Counted from the stretch's first letter, positions 29,861 through 38,971 are shown. The stretch: 64,000 nt of DNA from Selenomonas timonae (GCF_014250475.1 NZ_CP060204.1:881001-945000), one strand, 5' to 3'. Numbers and translations are program-made. Notes: generated from the sequence alone by a model not told the origin.

Positions 29861-30247
29861 TCATCTGCCGAGGACGGCGCGGCGTTTGAGGATGTAGTTC
29901 CACACCATGACGATGCCGGCGGCGATGAGCTTGGCAATCATGTAGTAAATGCCAGCGATGTCGACGAGTACCCACATGAGCAGCTGGTTGAGCCCGAGTC
30001 CCGCGATGCTTGAGCCGAAAAAAAGCATCTTCGCGCGCCGTGTCTGCGCGTTTGCCCCGCGAAAGACACAGACGAGGCAGAGCCAGTAGTTGACGAAGAC
30101 GGAGACGGTGAAGGAGATGCCTGCCGAGAGGAGGTAGTGGAGTCCGCCGTACTCGGTGAGGATGTAGAGCAGTCCGTAGTCGAGGAGGAAGCACGCGCCG
30201 CCGACGAGGACGAAGCGGGCGATTTCGTAGAGTCTGGAACGCGGCAT
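29861..30247 (-). CDS. GtrA-family membrane protein
   Basis: A 128-aa protein with four predicted transmembrane helices and the GtrA hallmarks RFVLVGGACFLLDYGLL and FVNYWLCLVCVF. GtrA proteins are thought to move polyprenyl-linked sugars across the membrane for cell-surface glycosylation. No dolichol-type glycosyltransferase is adjacent, so its partner is unknown. The ATG at 30247 follows GAGGTG by 4 bases; a GTG four codons earlier is possible. It is divergent from apbE with only 32 bases between the starts. Confidence 0.85.
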   Translation of the reverse strand: MPRSRLYEIARFVLVGGACFLLDYGLLYILTEYGGLHYLLSAGISFTVSVFVNYWLCLVCVFRGANAQTRRAKMLFFGSSIAGLGLNQLLMWVLVDIAGIYYMIAKLIAAGIVMVWNYILKRRAVLGR

Positions 30248-30279
30248 AGAGCACCTCACATAAATCGAAAGGAATACAT

Positions 30280-31320
30280 ATGATACAAAGATTCTTCGCG
30301 TTATGTAAAAATCCTGCCATCGTCATTTTCTGCGGCTCTCTCCTTCTTGGTGGCTGCGGAGGGAATGTGACGGCAGAAGACACAAAGATTGTGATGGGGA
30401 CTGTGGCACGGCTGACGGTGCGTGCGGATGAGATCACGTCGCAGGCAGGGCTGCGCGATGGGTTCGCCGCACTCACACAGGTGGAACGCGACGCGGACGG
30501 GGCGGCGATTGCCGACCTTGAGGCTGCGGCGGGGACGGGCGAATGGCGGGAGATATCGCCCGCACTCTATGAGACGCTGACTCTCGCGCAGGAGCTCGCA
30601 CACCGCTCGAATGGCGCGTTCGATGTGACAGCGGGTGCGTTGACGGAACTTTGGGAGCGGGCACGCACGGAGAAACTGCCGCCGTCTCCCGAGGAGGTTG
30701 CTGAGGCGCATGCGTGTGTCGGGTATGAGTTCCTGGAACTGAATACGGTGGAAGAAAACGGGAAAAAAAGATATCAAGCGCGTCTCCTTCGCACAGGGAT
30801 GAAGATTGACCGTGGCGCACTCATCAAGGGGCTGGCACTCGACGGCATCCGCAGCACATGGCAAAACGCAGACATCAAAAACGCGCTCGCCGATCTCGGT
30901 ACGAGTTCGATTCTCGGCATGGGGGTGAATGAGGCGGGAGAGCCGTGGCAGATCGGGATCCGCAATCCGCGCGGCGAGAGAGCGGGGGATGCGCTCGCCG
31001 TTCTTCCTCTTTCCGATGAAGTCCTCTCGGCATCGGGGGATGATGAGCGTTTCTTTCTCTATGAGGGGCGGCGGTATCATCACCTGATCGACCCGCGCAC
31101 AGGCTATCCTGCGGACACAGGGCTTGCTTCGGTGGTGGTGACACTGCCGATGAGCGCAGATGATTTACCCGCATGGCAGGGGCATATGGGGCTGCTCTCG
31201 GATATGCTGTCGACGGCGGTCTTTGTGCTCGGTGCAGAGGAGGGGCGGAAGCTGCTTGCGGACGTTCCGTCTGCTCTCGTCATTCTCATCGGGACGGATG
31301 GGAGACTCATTGGGGAGTGA
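30280..31320 (+). CDS. apbE: ApbE-type FAD:protein FMN transferase, lipoprotein
   Basis: A 346-aa protein. The N-terminal signal ends in the lipobox LLGGC, anchoring it outside the cytoplasmic membrane. The ApbE fold is shown by MGTVARLTV, GAFDVTAGALTELW, GALIKGLALD and HHLIDPRTGYPAD, the last holding Mg/FAD-binding residues. ApbE attaches FMN to Thr/Ser of exported flavoproteins, for example Rnf or Nqr subunits and FMN-binding domains of extracytoplasmic reductases. No obvious acceptor with an FMN-binding domain is next to it; MfrA does not appear to contain one. GAAAGGA precedes the ATG. Confidence 0.9.
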   Translation: MIQRFFALCKNPAIVIFCGSLLLGGCGGNVTAEDTKIVMGTVARLTVRADEITSQAGLRDGFAALTQVERDADGAAIADLEAAAGTGEWREISPALYETLTLAQELAHRSNGAFDVTAGALTELWERARTEKLPPSPEEVAEAHACVGYEFLELNTVEENGKKRYQARLLRTGMKIDRGALIKGLALDGIRSTWQNADIKNALADLGTSSILGMGVNEAGEPWQIGIRNPRGERAGDALAVLPLSDEVLSASGDDERFFLYEGRRYHHLIDPRTGYPADTGLASVVVTLPMSADDLPAWQGHMGLLSDMLSTAVFVLGAEEGRKLLADVPSALVILIGTDGRLIGE

Positions 31321-31329
31321 AAAACGCAT

Positions 31330-31368
31330 ACAAAAACTCTGCCGCTTTGGCTGCGGCAGAGTTTTTGT
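31330..31368. terminator. Bidirectional terminator, apbE / CBS-ACT gene
   Basis: A 14-bp perfect stem (31332-31345 with 31353-31366) has A and T runs at its ends and lies between convergent genes. Confidence 0.9.
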
Positions 31369-31389
31369 ATGGATGAAGGAAAGGTGTGT

Positions 31390-32034
31390 TCAGCCGATCT
31401 GGATGACGTGGCTGACTTTGAATCCCTTTGACCAGAGGCGATCCTTGACCGTATCCACGTCGTCGATGTCGGCGCGGATGATGATCTGATAGGTACCGCT
31501 TGGCTGCGGGAGCGTGACCATGCTGTCGATGCTGATGTCGAGGTCGGCAAGAACGGTCGAGATGTCGCGTAGGACGCCTGTACGGTCGGCGACATCGATC
31601 GTGAGGCGCGTCTTGCCGCTGTCCAGTCCCATGACGGCGATAAAGGCGCGGAAGATGTCCGTCGAGGAGATGATGCCGACGAGCTTGCCGACCTCGGAGA
31701 GGACGGGGACGCCGCCGATTTTCTCGCGCGCCATGATGAGCGCGGCCTCCTCAATCGTCATCGTGTCCGTGACGGTGATGACGTTCTTCTGCATGACATC
31801 GGCGACCTTGATCTTTGAGAGCAGGGTGCGCACTTCGAAGCGATCGAGCGTGGTCGCCGACGAGGGCGAGGCACGCAGGAGATCGCGATTCGTGAAAAAG
31901 CCGACGAGCTTGCCGTGCTCCACGACGGGCAGCCGGCGAAAATGCCCCTTGTCCATGAGCTTCGATGCTTCATCTATGCCTGCATCGGGACCGATGGTGA
32001 CAGGGTTCTTGGTCATACAGTTGGCAACAAACAT
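31390..32034 (-). CDS. CBS-domain plus ACT-domain protein (AcuB-like)
   Basis: A 214-aa protein. Two CBS repeats (about 1-60 and 75-135) are marked by CMTKNPVTI, LPVVEHGKLVGFFTNRD, GVPVLSEVGKLVGIISSTD. A C-terminal ACT domain (about 142-214) has DRTGVLRDISTVLADLDIS. CBS pairs bind adenine nucleotides and ACT domains bind amino acids, so the protein likely senses both. It resembles AcuB, whose target is not certain. A good GGAGG site precedes the ATG. It lies next to the amino-acid transporter operon, which might relate to its ligand. Confidence 0.85.
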   Translation of the reverse strand: MFVANCMTKNPVTIGPDAGIDEASKLMDKGHFRRLPVVEHGKLVGFFTNRDLLRASPSSATTLDRFEVRTLLSKIKVADVMQKNVITVTDTMTIEEAALIMAREKIGGVPVLSEVGKLVGIISSTDIFRAFIAVMGLDSGKTRLTIDVADRTGVLRDISTVLADLDISIDSMVTLPQPSGTYQIIIRADIDDVDTVKDRLWSKGFKVSHVIQIG

Positions 32035-32150
32035 AAATGCTTCCTCCTTGCCAATGGTAACGCGCGATATATTCTATGATATTCGCGTTTTGCGTTGATT
32101 TTTCCTGCTTTTATGGGGAAAGTATGTGTTGTATATGGGGGAGGCTTGTA

Positions 32151-32888
32151 TCATCCTCCGAGGTATGCCTTCCTAACATCCTCACTCTCCGCAAGCTCCT
32201 TTGCATCGCCCGCGAGGGTGATGCGGCCAGTCTCGAGGACGTAGGCGCGGTTGGCAATCGAGAGTGCCATGTTCGCATTCTGCTCGACGAGCAGAATGGT
32301 CGTGCCTGTCTTGTTGATGTCGACGATGATCGAGAAGATCTCTTTGATGAGGAGCGGTGCAAGCCCCATCGACGGCTCGTCGAGGAGCAGGAGACGCGGA
32401 CGGCTCATGAGCGCGCGCCCCATCGCAAGCATCTGCTGCTCGCCGCCTGAGAGTGTGCCCGCCTGCTGGGCGATGCGCTCTTTCAGGCGCGGGAAGCGCG
32501 TAAAGACCATCTCCATGTCGGCGGCGATGCCGTCCTTGTCGCTGCGCGTGAATGCGCCGAGCTCAAGGTTCTCGAGCACGCTCATCTCGGCGAAGATGCG
32601 CCGTCCCTCGGGCACTTGGGAAATCCCCGCACGAACAATCTCATGTGCGCCCGTTCCTGCGATATTTTTGCCTTCAAATTCGATGCTGCCGCCGCGTGGG
32701 GCGATCAGCCCCGAGATGGTACGGAGCGTCGTGGACTTTCCCGCGCCGTTCGCGCCGATGAGGGTGACAATCTCGCCCGCATGAACCTCAAGCGACAGCC
32801 CCTTCAGCGCGTGAATTGCGCCGTAGTAGACCTCCAGATCCGAGATGCGGAGCATGGGGGTGTTTTTCATATTCGTTTCGTTTGCCAT
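32151..32888 (-). CDS. livF: Branched-chain amino acid ABC transporter ATPase LivF
   Basis: A 245-aa protein. Walker A is GANGAGKST, the ABC signature is LSGGEQQM, and Walker B is LLLLDEPSMGLAP. The length and the ending VRKAYLGG are typical of LivF. Last gene of livJHMGF. The ATG at 32888 is one base away from the end of livG, with GGAGGAG upstream. It powers import of Leu, Ile and Val, or of related compounds, across the membrane with LivG. Confidence 0.9.
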   Translation of the reverse strand: MANETNMKNTPMLRISDLEVYYGAIHALKGLSLEVHAGEIVTLIGANGAGKSTTLRTISGLIAPRGGSIEFEGKNIAGTGAHEIVRAGISQVPEGRRIFAEMSVLENLELGAFTRSDKDGIAADMEMVFTRFPRLKERIAQQAGTLSGGEQQMLAMGRALMSRPRLLLLDEPSMGLAPLLIKEIFSIIVDINKTGTTILLVEQNANMALSIANRAYVLETGRITLAGDAKELAESEDVRKAYLGG

Positions 32889-32889
32889 C

Positions 32890-33660
32890 TTACTCCTCCG
32901 CTCCGAGATATGCACGGATGACCTCGGGGTTCGAGCGAATCTCCTCGGGGGTGCCGTTCGCGATGATTGCGCCGTACTCGAGGACGTAGATGCGCTCGCA
33001 GATGCCCATGACGAGCGACATGTCGTGCTCGATGAGGAGAATCGTGATGCCGAAGTCCTTCTTAACCCAGCGGATCATGTCCATGAGTTCAAGGGTCTCC
33101 TGCGGGTTCATGCCCGCCGCCGGTTCGTCGAGGAGCAAAAGGCTTGGCTGCGCGGCGAGCGCACGCGCAATCTCAAGCCGCCGCTGTGCACCGTAGGGGA
33201 GGTTCTTCGCCTTTTCCTGCGCTGCGTCTGCGAGGTGGAAGATCTTGAGCAGACGGTACGCCTCCTCCTCCAGTTTCCGCTCCTCTTCCCAGTATCGTCC
33301 GAGACGGAGCACCGATTCGAGGAGACCATAGTTCATGTGGCAGTGGTAGGCGATCTTGACATTGTCGAGCACGGAGAGCTCGCCGAACAGGCGGATGTTC
33401 TGGAACGTACGCGCAATGCCGCGCTCCGTGATCTGGTTCGGCTTCAGCCCGACGATGCTCTTGTCCTTGAACAGAATTTCGCCCGTGGTCGGCTGATAGA
33501 CCCCCGTAAAGAGGTTGAACGCTGTCGTCTTGCCCGCGCCGTTCGGCCCGATGAGTCCGAGCAGTTCGCCCGTTTTGATGTGGACGTTAAAGTCGACAAT
33601 TGCCTTCAGTCCGCCAAAGACCATCGAGACATCGGTCGCTGTTAAGAGTTCCTTTGCCAT
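32890..33660 (-). CDS. livG: Branched-chain amino acid ABC transporter ATPase LivG
   Basis: A 256-aa protein. Walker A is GPNGAGKTT and Walker B is LLLLDEPAAGMNP. The signature reads LPYGAQRRLEIARAL, the usual LivG variant. RTFQNIRLF is also typical of LivG. It overlaps livM by one base (TAATG), so the two are translated together. Confidence 0.9.
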   Translation of the reverse strand: MAKELLTATDVSMVFGGLKAIVDFNVHIKTGELLGLIGPNGAGKTTAFNLFTGVYQPTTGEILFKDKSIVGLKPNQITERGIARTFQNIRLFGELSVLDNVKIAYHCHMNYGLLESVLRLGRYWEEERKLEEEAYRLLKIFHLADAAQEKAKNLPYGAQRRLEIARALAAQPSLLLLDEPAAGMNPQETLELMDMIRWVKKDFGITILLIEHDMSLVMGICERIYVLEYGAIIANGTPEEIRSNPEVIRAYLGAEE

Positions 33661-34610
33661 TATGCCTCGCCTCCCTTCTTAAAGAAGCGGCGGAGCGGCT
33701 GCATCGCCGTCACCTCGACATAGCCGAAGAGCCCCTGCGGGCGGTAGAACATGAGCAGGATGAGCGCGAGTGCGTAGATAATCATGCGCGCATTCGGGAA
33801 GCTCGCGAGTGCCGCCGAGAGGAATGTCACGACGAGTGCGCCCGCGATGGAGCCGGTCATCGAGCCGAGGCCGCCCATGACGACCATGATGAGGATGTTG
33901 AACGACTGCATAAACGTGAACGAGGCGGGGCTGAGGATGTACATATTGTGTCCGAAGAGCACGCCTGCAACACCCGCGAAGAACGCGCCAATGGTAAATG
34001 CGAGCACTTTGTAGCGCGTCGTGTTCACGCCCATCGACTCCGCTGCAATCTCGTTCTCACGAATCGCGAGGCAAGCACGGCCGTGGCGCGAGTTTACGAA
34101 ATTCTTGATGATAAAGAGGGTGACGAGCATCAGGCAGAAGACCCAGGTAAAATCCGTGTGGTGGGGGATGCCCTTGAAGCCCGCCGCGCCGCCGACATAG
34201 GGGACGTTGATGATGACGATGCGGACGATCTCGCCGAGACCGAGCGTTGCGATGGCGAGGTAGTCGCCGCGCAGGCGCAGTGTCGGCAGACCGATGAGTG
34301 CACCGAGGAGTCCTGCCGTGACACCGCCCGCGAGAATGGCGACGGGGAATGCCATCTGAAAATTCGTCGTGAGCACGACGCCGACGTACGCGCCGACCGC
34401 CATAAATCCGGCGTGTCCGAGCGAGAACTGTCCCGTATACCCGTTGATGAGGTTGAGACTTGCCGCAAGGATGATGTTGATCCCCGCAAAGATGAGGTTG
34501 AGCTGCCAGAACGCGCTCAGCATCCCTGCACTCGTCAGCCCCATGATAATGCCGTAGATGACGAGGGCGAAGACGAGCATTTTGAGATCATTTTTCTGCA
34601 ATAAATTCAT
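33660..34610 (-). CDS. livM: Branched-chain amino acid permease LivM
   Basis: A 316-aa hydrophobic protein with about eight to ten membrane helices. Typical LivM motifs are NLINGYTGQFSLGHAGFMAVGA and RLRGDYLAIATLGLGEI, followed by GRACLAIRENEIAAES, the coupling helix that contacts the ATPases. It pairs with LivH to form the channel. Gap to livH is 12 bases. Confidence 0.9.
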   Translation of the reverse strand: MNLLQKNDLKMLVFALVIYGIIMGLTSAGMLSAFWQLNLIFAGINIILAASLNLINGYTGQFSLGHAGFMAVGAYVGVVLTTNFQMAFPVAILAGGVTAGLLGALIGLPTLRLRGDYLAIATLGLGEIVRIVIINVPYVGGAAGFKGIPHHTDFTWVFCLMLVTLFIIKNFVNSRHGRACLAIRENEIAAESMGVNTTRYKVLAFTIGAFFAGVAGVLFGHNMYILSPASFTFMQSFNILIMVVMGGLGSMTGSIAGALVVTFLSAALASFPNARMIIYALALILLMFYRPQGLFGYVEVTAMQPLRRFFKKGGEA

Positions 34611-34622
34611 CTGCGCACCTCC

Positions 34623-35507
34623 TTAGACCTTTTCCTTGACATTTTTCCCGAAAATTCCTGCGGGCTTGAGGAGCAGCACGAGAATCAGGATGGCGAATGC
34701 GGCCGCATCGCGGAACATCGAGAAGCCGAACCCTGAGATAAATGCCTCGACGATGCCGAGGACGAGCCCGCCGACCACCGCGCCGGGCAGGATACCGATG
34801 CCGCCGAACACCGCCGCGACGAATGCCTTGATGCCGGGCATCAGTCCCATCAGCGGATCGATGGAGTTGTAGTAGATGCCGATGAGCACGCCTGCGACCG
34901 CCGCAAGTGCCGAGCCGATGGCGAACGTGACCGAGATGATGCGGTTCGCGTTGATGCCCATGAGCTGCGCCGCCTCCGTGTCGTACGATGCGGCGCGCAT
35001 CGCCTTGCCGATTTTGGTCGAGCGGACAATGTAGGTGAGGATGAGCATAAGCACAAAGGTCACGCCCATGATGAGGAGCTGCTGCCCGCTGATGATGAGC
35101 CCCGCTACGTCAAAGGATACGTCGCTGATCGTTGCGGGGAAGGTGCGCGGCGTGGGGGAGACGACCGCCATCATGACGTATTCGAGGAGGAACGACACGC
35201 CGATTGCCGTGATGAGCACGGAGATGCGCGGCGCGTGGCGCAGCGGACGGTAGGCGAACCGCTCGACGAGAACGCCGAGCAGTGACGTGACCGCCATCGC
35301 AATGAGAATCGCAGGCACAACGGGGATGCCGAGCGTGATGGCGTAGAAGCCGAGGTACGCGCCGACCATGTAAATGTCGCCGTGCGCAAAGTTGATGAGC
35401 TTGATGATGCCGTAGATCATCGTGTAGCCGAGCGCGATCAGCGCGTAGATGCTGCCGAGTGAGATGCCGTTGATCAGCTGTTGGAGTATCTGGTGCATAA
35501 ACTCCAT
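34623..35507 (-). CDS. livH: Branched-chain amino acid permease LivH
   Basis: A 294-aa membrane protein with LivH motifs: GSIYALIALGYTMIYGI, INFAHGD, and RAASYDTEAAQLMGIN as the ATPase-coupling loop. GGAGGTGG precedes the ATG by 7 bases. It starts after a hairpin that follows livJ, so the membrane part is probably made at a lower level than the binding protein. Confidence 0.9.
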   Translation of the reverse strand: MEFMHQILQQLINGISLGSIYALIALGYTMIYGIIKLINFAHGDIYMVGAYLGFYAITLGIPVVPAILIAMAVTSLLGVLVERFAYRPLRHAPRISVLITAIGVSFLLEYVMMAVVSPTPRTFPATISDVSFDVAGLIISGQQLLIMGVTFVLMLILTYIVRSTKIGKAMRAASYDTEAAQLMGINANRIISVTFAIGSALAAVAGVLIGIYYNSIDPLMGLMPGIKAFVAAVFGGIGILPGAVVGGLVLGIVEAFISGFGFSMFRDAAAFAILILVLLLKPAGIFGKNVKEKV

Positions 35508-35529
35508 AGAATAACCACCTCCATGTGAT

Positions 35530-35558
35530 AAAAAAGAGCCGCAGTTTGCGGCTCTTTG
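35530..35558 (-). terminator. Partial terminator between livJ and livH
   Basis: An 11-bp perfect stem with a 3-base loop (35533-35543 with 35547-35557) is followed on the minus strand by six T. Because livHMGF follows on the same strand with no promoter evident in the short gap, it likely lets only part of transcription through. Confidence 0.75.
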
Positions 35559-35578
35559 TGCACTCTTAGCCGAATGGA

Positions 35579-36751
35579 TTACATACTCGGCATAATCTTT
35601 GCGACGACAACGCGGTCGCCGTCCTTGTTCTCGAGAATGACCGCCTGCTTGATCGGGTTGTGCTGCGCATCCATCGTGATCGTACCCGTGCCGACGACGA
35701 GATTCTTCGTCTCCTCGATCGCCTTGCGGAGTGCCTCGGGATCATCCGAACCCGCGCGCTTGAGCGCATCCACGAGCAGCTTGCCCGCATCGTAGCCGAG
35801 TGCCGCGAAGACGTTCGGCGCATGGTTGTATTCCTTCTGGAACGCCTCGATGAAGGGGCGTACGGACTCGTCCTTGTCGGAGTAGTGCGTGCTGAAGTAC
35901 GTGTTGTTCAGTGCCGCTGCGCCCGCCAGCTCGGCGACCTTCGGATCGTCCCAGCCGTCCGTGCCGATGATGGGCGCGGTGATGCCGATCTCGCGTGCCT
36001 GCTTGACGATCTTGCCGACCTCTTCATAGTAGGCGGGGACGAAGATGACATCCGCATTTGCCGCGCGCAGACGCGTGAGCGTCGCCTTGAAGTCCTGATC
36101 CTTTGCGAGGAAGCCCTCGGTCATGAGTACCTGACCGCCGCCCGCCGTAAAGACCTTCTCGAACACGGCAGCGAGGCTCTTGGAGTAGTCGGTCGAGTTG
36201 TCGATGTAGATGACCGCCGTCTTTGCCTTGAGCGTGTCCAGTGCGAACTTTGCCATGACATCGCCCTGCTGCGGATCGATGAAACAGCTGCGGAAGATCC
36301 ACGGCTTCACGATGCCGTTCTCTACCGTGACATCGACTGCCGTCGCATCCGGTGCAATGACGGGAACCTTGTTGTCCGTTGCCACCTGCGACTCCGCAAT
36401 GACGTTGCCCGTCGTCGCGGGTCCGACGATTGCGCGGACATGGTCGTCGGAGATCAGCTTTGTCGCTGCGTTGATCGACTCCGCCGCCTCGGACTTGTTG
36501 TCTGCCTCGACGAGGACGATCTTCTTGCCGTTGATACCGCCTGCGTCGTTCGCTTCCTTGATCGCGAGCTTCAGACCCTCCAGCGTCGACGTACCGTAGT
36601 TCGCCGTGTTGCCCGTCATCTCGAAGTTTGCGCCGATGCGGATCTCATCCGACTTCGCCGCATCGCCGCCGCAGCCCGCAAGCGCGGAGCCGAGGAGTGC
36701 GGTGCCGACGAGCGCGGCTGCGAGACTCAGAGCCTTTCTGCCAAATATCAT
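35579..36751 (-). CDS. livJ: Branched-chain amino acid binding lipoprotein
   Basis: A 390-aa protein. The signal peptide ends in lipobox LAGC at about residues 24-27, so the mature protein is a lipid-anchored substrate-binding protein. The body is a type I periplasmic-binding fold of the Leu/Ile/Val family, with IRIGANFEMTGNTANYG, AIVGPATTGN and AALGYDAGKLL. First gene of the liv operon, under a near-consensus promoter. The exact ligand cannot be read from the sequence. Confidence 0.9.
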   Translation of the reverse strand: MIFGRKALSLAAALVGTALLGSALAGCGGDAAKSDEIRIGANFEMTGNTANYGTSTLEGLKLAIKEANDAGGINGKKIVLVEADNKSEAAESINAATKLISDDHVRAIVGPATTGNVIAESQVATDNKVPVIAPDATAVDVTVENGIVKPWIFRSCFIDPQQGDVMAKFALDTLKAKTAVIYIDNSTDYSKSLAAVFEKVFTAGGGQVLMTEGFLAKDQDFKATLTRLRAANADVIFVPAYYEEVGKIVKQAREIGITAPIIGTDGWDDPKVAELAGAAALNNTYFSTHYSDKDESVRPFIEAFQKEYNHAPNVFAALGYDAGKLLVDALKRAGSDDPEALRKAIEETKNLVVGTGTITMDAQHNPIKQAVILENKDGDRVVVAKIMPSM

Positions 36752-36797
36752 GAATATACCCCCTTAATCAGTTCCCCATATAGAAAAAGATAGCACT

Positions 36798-36826
36798 CAT
36801 TATAGGGGAGCGCGCGCATTTCGTCA
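36798..36826 (-). promoter_or_regulatory. Promoter of the liv operon
   Basis: On the minus strand, TTGACG (36821-36826), 17 bp, TATAAT (36798-36803), about 47 bases before the livJ start. It is back to back with the lysA promoter. Confidence 0.85.
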
Positions 36827-36847
36827 AGGTATACAATATGAAGTCTG

Positions 36848-36877
36848 ATTGACAGACGTGTTTTTTCGTTGCTATAA
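36848..36877 (+). promoter_or_regulatory. Promoter of lysA
   Basis: TTGACA (36848-36853), 18 bp, TATAAT (36872-36877); transcription would start about 20 bases before the lysA ATG. Confidence 0.85.
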
Positions 36878-36905
36878 TGGGGAAACTTACCAGAGGGAGG
36901 ACAAT

Positions 36906-38165
36906 ATGAACGAAAAGACATTTTCGCTCACGCAGGAGGAGACCCTGCGGCTGATTGAGCGATACCCGACACCGTTCCACATCTACGACGAGGCGAAGAT
37001 CCGTGCGAACTTCCGCCGCCTGCGCGATGCATTCGCATGGGCGCCGAGCTTCCGCGAACACTTCGCCGTGAAGGCGCTGCCGAATCCGCGCATTGTGCAG
37101 CTCCTCCACGAGGAGGGGGCGGGCACGGATTGCAGCAGCATCGCCGAGCTCATCATCTCCGAGGCGGCGGGTGTTACGGGAGAGGAGATCATGCTCACCT
37201 CGAACGACACACCCTACGACGAGTTTCAAAAGGCAATCGAGCTCGGTGCCGTCATCAACCTCGACGACATCACCCATCTCGACTATATGGCGGAGCACGC
37301 GGGGCTGCCCGAGGTGCTCTCGTTCCGCTACAACCCCGGCGACCTTATCGAGGGCAACGATATCATCGGGAAGCCAATGGAAGCAAAGTATGGCCTTACG
37401 CGTCCGCAGCTCTTTGAGGGCTATCAGCGTGCACGCGAGATGGGCGTGAAGCGCTTTGGACTGCACACGATGGTGATCTCGTCCGAGCTGCGCACCGAGG
37501 CGTTTCTCCTCACCGCGCGCATCATGTTCGAGCTGGCGGCAGAACTCAAGGCGAACATCGGCATTCATGTCGAGTTCATCAACCTCGGCGGTGGGTTTGG
37601 CATCCCGTACCGCCCCGAGGAGAGCCCCGTTGACTACGCCGCTGTCGGCGCGGGCGTGGAGCGCCTCTATAACGAGATCATGCGCCCCGCAGGACTGGAT
37701 GATGTCGGCATCCGCACGGAGAGCGGGCGCGCCATTACGGGCGACGCGGGCTGGCTCGTCTCCACCGTTCTTCACAAGAAGGACACGTACAAGCATTACG
37801 TTGGACTCGACTCCTGCATGGCGAACCTCATGCGTCCCGCACTTTATGGCGCGTATCATCACATCACCGTACTCGGCAAGGAGCACGCGCCCGCCGACCA
37901 CATCTATGACATCACAGGCTCGCTCTGCGAGAACAATGACAAATTCGCCATCGACCGTACTCTGCCCGAGATTGCAGTCGGCGACATCGTCATCATCCAC
38001 GACACGGGCGCACACGGCAGCGCGATGGGCTTCAACTACAACGGCAAACTCTGGTGCGCCGAACTCCTCCGCCGCACAGACGGCAGTATTGAGCTCATCC
38101 GCCGCGCCCAGACGATTGATGATTACTTTGCGACATTGAAATACGATGGATCGCTGATGCAATAG
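36906..38165 (+). CDS. lysA: Diaminopimelate decarboxylase family protein
   Basis: A 419-aa PLP enzyme of the alanine-racemase-fold decarboxylase family. The PLP lysine lies in HFAVKALPNP (Lys56). INLGGGFGIPY forms the phosphate-binding glycine loop. CENNDKFA holds the Cys-Glu contributed across the dimer, and HDTGAHGSAMGFNYNG is the tail motif of one diaminopimelate decarboxylase subgroup. It should convert meso-diaminopimelate to lysine. A polyamine-type decarboxylase is less likely because of length and motif spacing. GGGAGG precedes the ATG. Monocistronic, between its own promoter and a terminator. Confidence 0.8.
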   Translation: MNEKTFSLTQEETLRLIERYPTPFHIYDEAKIRANFRRLRDAFAWAPSFREHFAVKALPNPRIVQLLHEEGAGTDCSSIAELIISEAAGVTGEEIMLTSNDTPYDEFQKAIELGAVINLDDITHLDYMAEHAGLPEVLSFRYNPGDLIEGNDIIGKPMEAKYGLTRPQLFEGYQRAREMGVKRFGLHTMVISSELRTEAFLLTARIMFELAAELKANIGIHVEFINLGGGFGIPYRPEESPVDYAAVGAGVERLYNEIMRPAGLDDVGIRTESGRAITGDAGWLVSTVLHKKDTYKHYVGLDSCMANLMRPALYGAYHHITVLGKEHAPADHIYDITGSLCENNDKFAIDRTLPEIAVGDIVIIHDTGAHGSAMGFNYNGKLWCAELLRRTDGSIELIRRAQTIDDYFATLKYDGSLMQ

Positions 38166-38200
38166 AAAAAGAGGATTGCGCCGCTGCAATCCTCTTTTTC
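38166..38200. terminator. Bidirectional terminator, lysA / SYLF gene
   Basis: A 14-bp perfect stem is flanked by A5 and T5 runs between convergent genes. Confidence 0.9.
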
Positions 38201-38207
38201 GTGGGCA

Positions 38208-38777
38208 TTATGAATTGAGTTTTCGGTTTGGATAGATGCTGAGCCCCTTGAGCATCGCTCCAACGGCGAGACCCTTCGTCGTGACCTGATAGACCCATGT
38301 GTCCTTTGCGACGATGTCCGCGCCCTCAATCGCACCACCCGAATAGCCGTCCGTTGCGGAGGCTTCCGCTGCGCCGCCGACTTTGAACTTGCCTGAGATA
38401 AAGGAATCCCATGCGTGTTTTGTGCCAAAGACAAAGATGAGATCGTATTCCTTCACGCCAAGCCCGATGCCGACCTGATACGCCTCCATCTTCATGTAGA
38501 GCTGTTCACCGGTGCGGTTGTTCTTGGCAAGACCTCGTCCGTGTGCGCCGCCGAGCAGCCCCACCTGCGAGCCCGTAGCACTGATTGTTGCGTATCCATA
38601 GGCATTGTTGATGACATCGCGCGCATCGGGAGAGAGCTCATAGAGGTTCGTGAGTGCTTGCGTGTGGAGCCCTTGGATTTCGGTGCGCTGCTGATTTGCA
38701 CTTTTGGCGAGTACCGTGACTGAAAATGCGAGGAGCAGTGTGAGTGTGAGGATGATAAGCCGTGTTGGGAATTTCAT
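38208..38777 (-). CDS. SYLF (Ysc84-type) lipid-binding domain protein, exported
   Basis: A 189-aa protein. An N-terminal signal peptide (about 1-24, cut near VLAKS) is followed by the SYLF domain: AYGYATISATG, GLLGGAHGRGLAKN, and GLGVKEYDLIFVFG. The C-terminal half has GGAIEGADIVA and the final GLAVGAMLKGLSIYPN, typical of this family. SYLF domains bind phosphoinositides in eukaryotes; bacterial members are exported proteins of unknown role. It converges with lysA. Confidence 0.8.
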   Translation of the reverse strand: MKFPTRLIILTLTLLLAFSVTVLAKSANQQRTEIQGLHTQALTNLYELSPDARDVINNAYGYATISATGSQVGLLGGAHGRGLAKNNRTGEQLYMKMEAYQVGIGLGVKEYDLIFVFGTKHAWDSFISGKFKVGGAAEASATDGYSGGAIEGADIVAKDTWVYQVTTKGLAVGAMLKGLSIYPNRKLNS

Positions 38778-38816
38778 GGTGACCTCCTTGCCGTATGGTA
38801 ATAGAAATGAACGATA

Positions 38817-38875
38817 GAAAACCCTGATAAAATGAAGGCGTCAGATTGGCGCGACAGAATTCATCAGTGCTTCCT
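38817..38875. repeat. Short copy of a MITE-like element
   Basis: About 59 bp. It shares two 14-base identical blocks and a 19/20 right end with the 164-bp element at 55934-56097, but lacks that element's middle. The right end carries AGGAAGCACTGATGAAT on the minus strand. The rest of 38778-39028 shows only the hairpin near 38985 and no gene. Confidence 0.75.
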
Positions 38876-38971
38876 ATATTTTATTCTACGGTCTTTTGCT
38901 GTCACTGGCAAGAAAAAGATAGATTGGAATACGTTGCGGACAGCAGGAGATCCATATAAAATCTGCATAGT

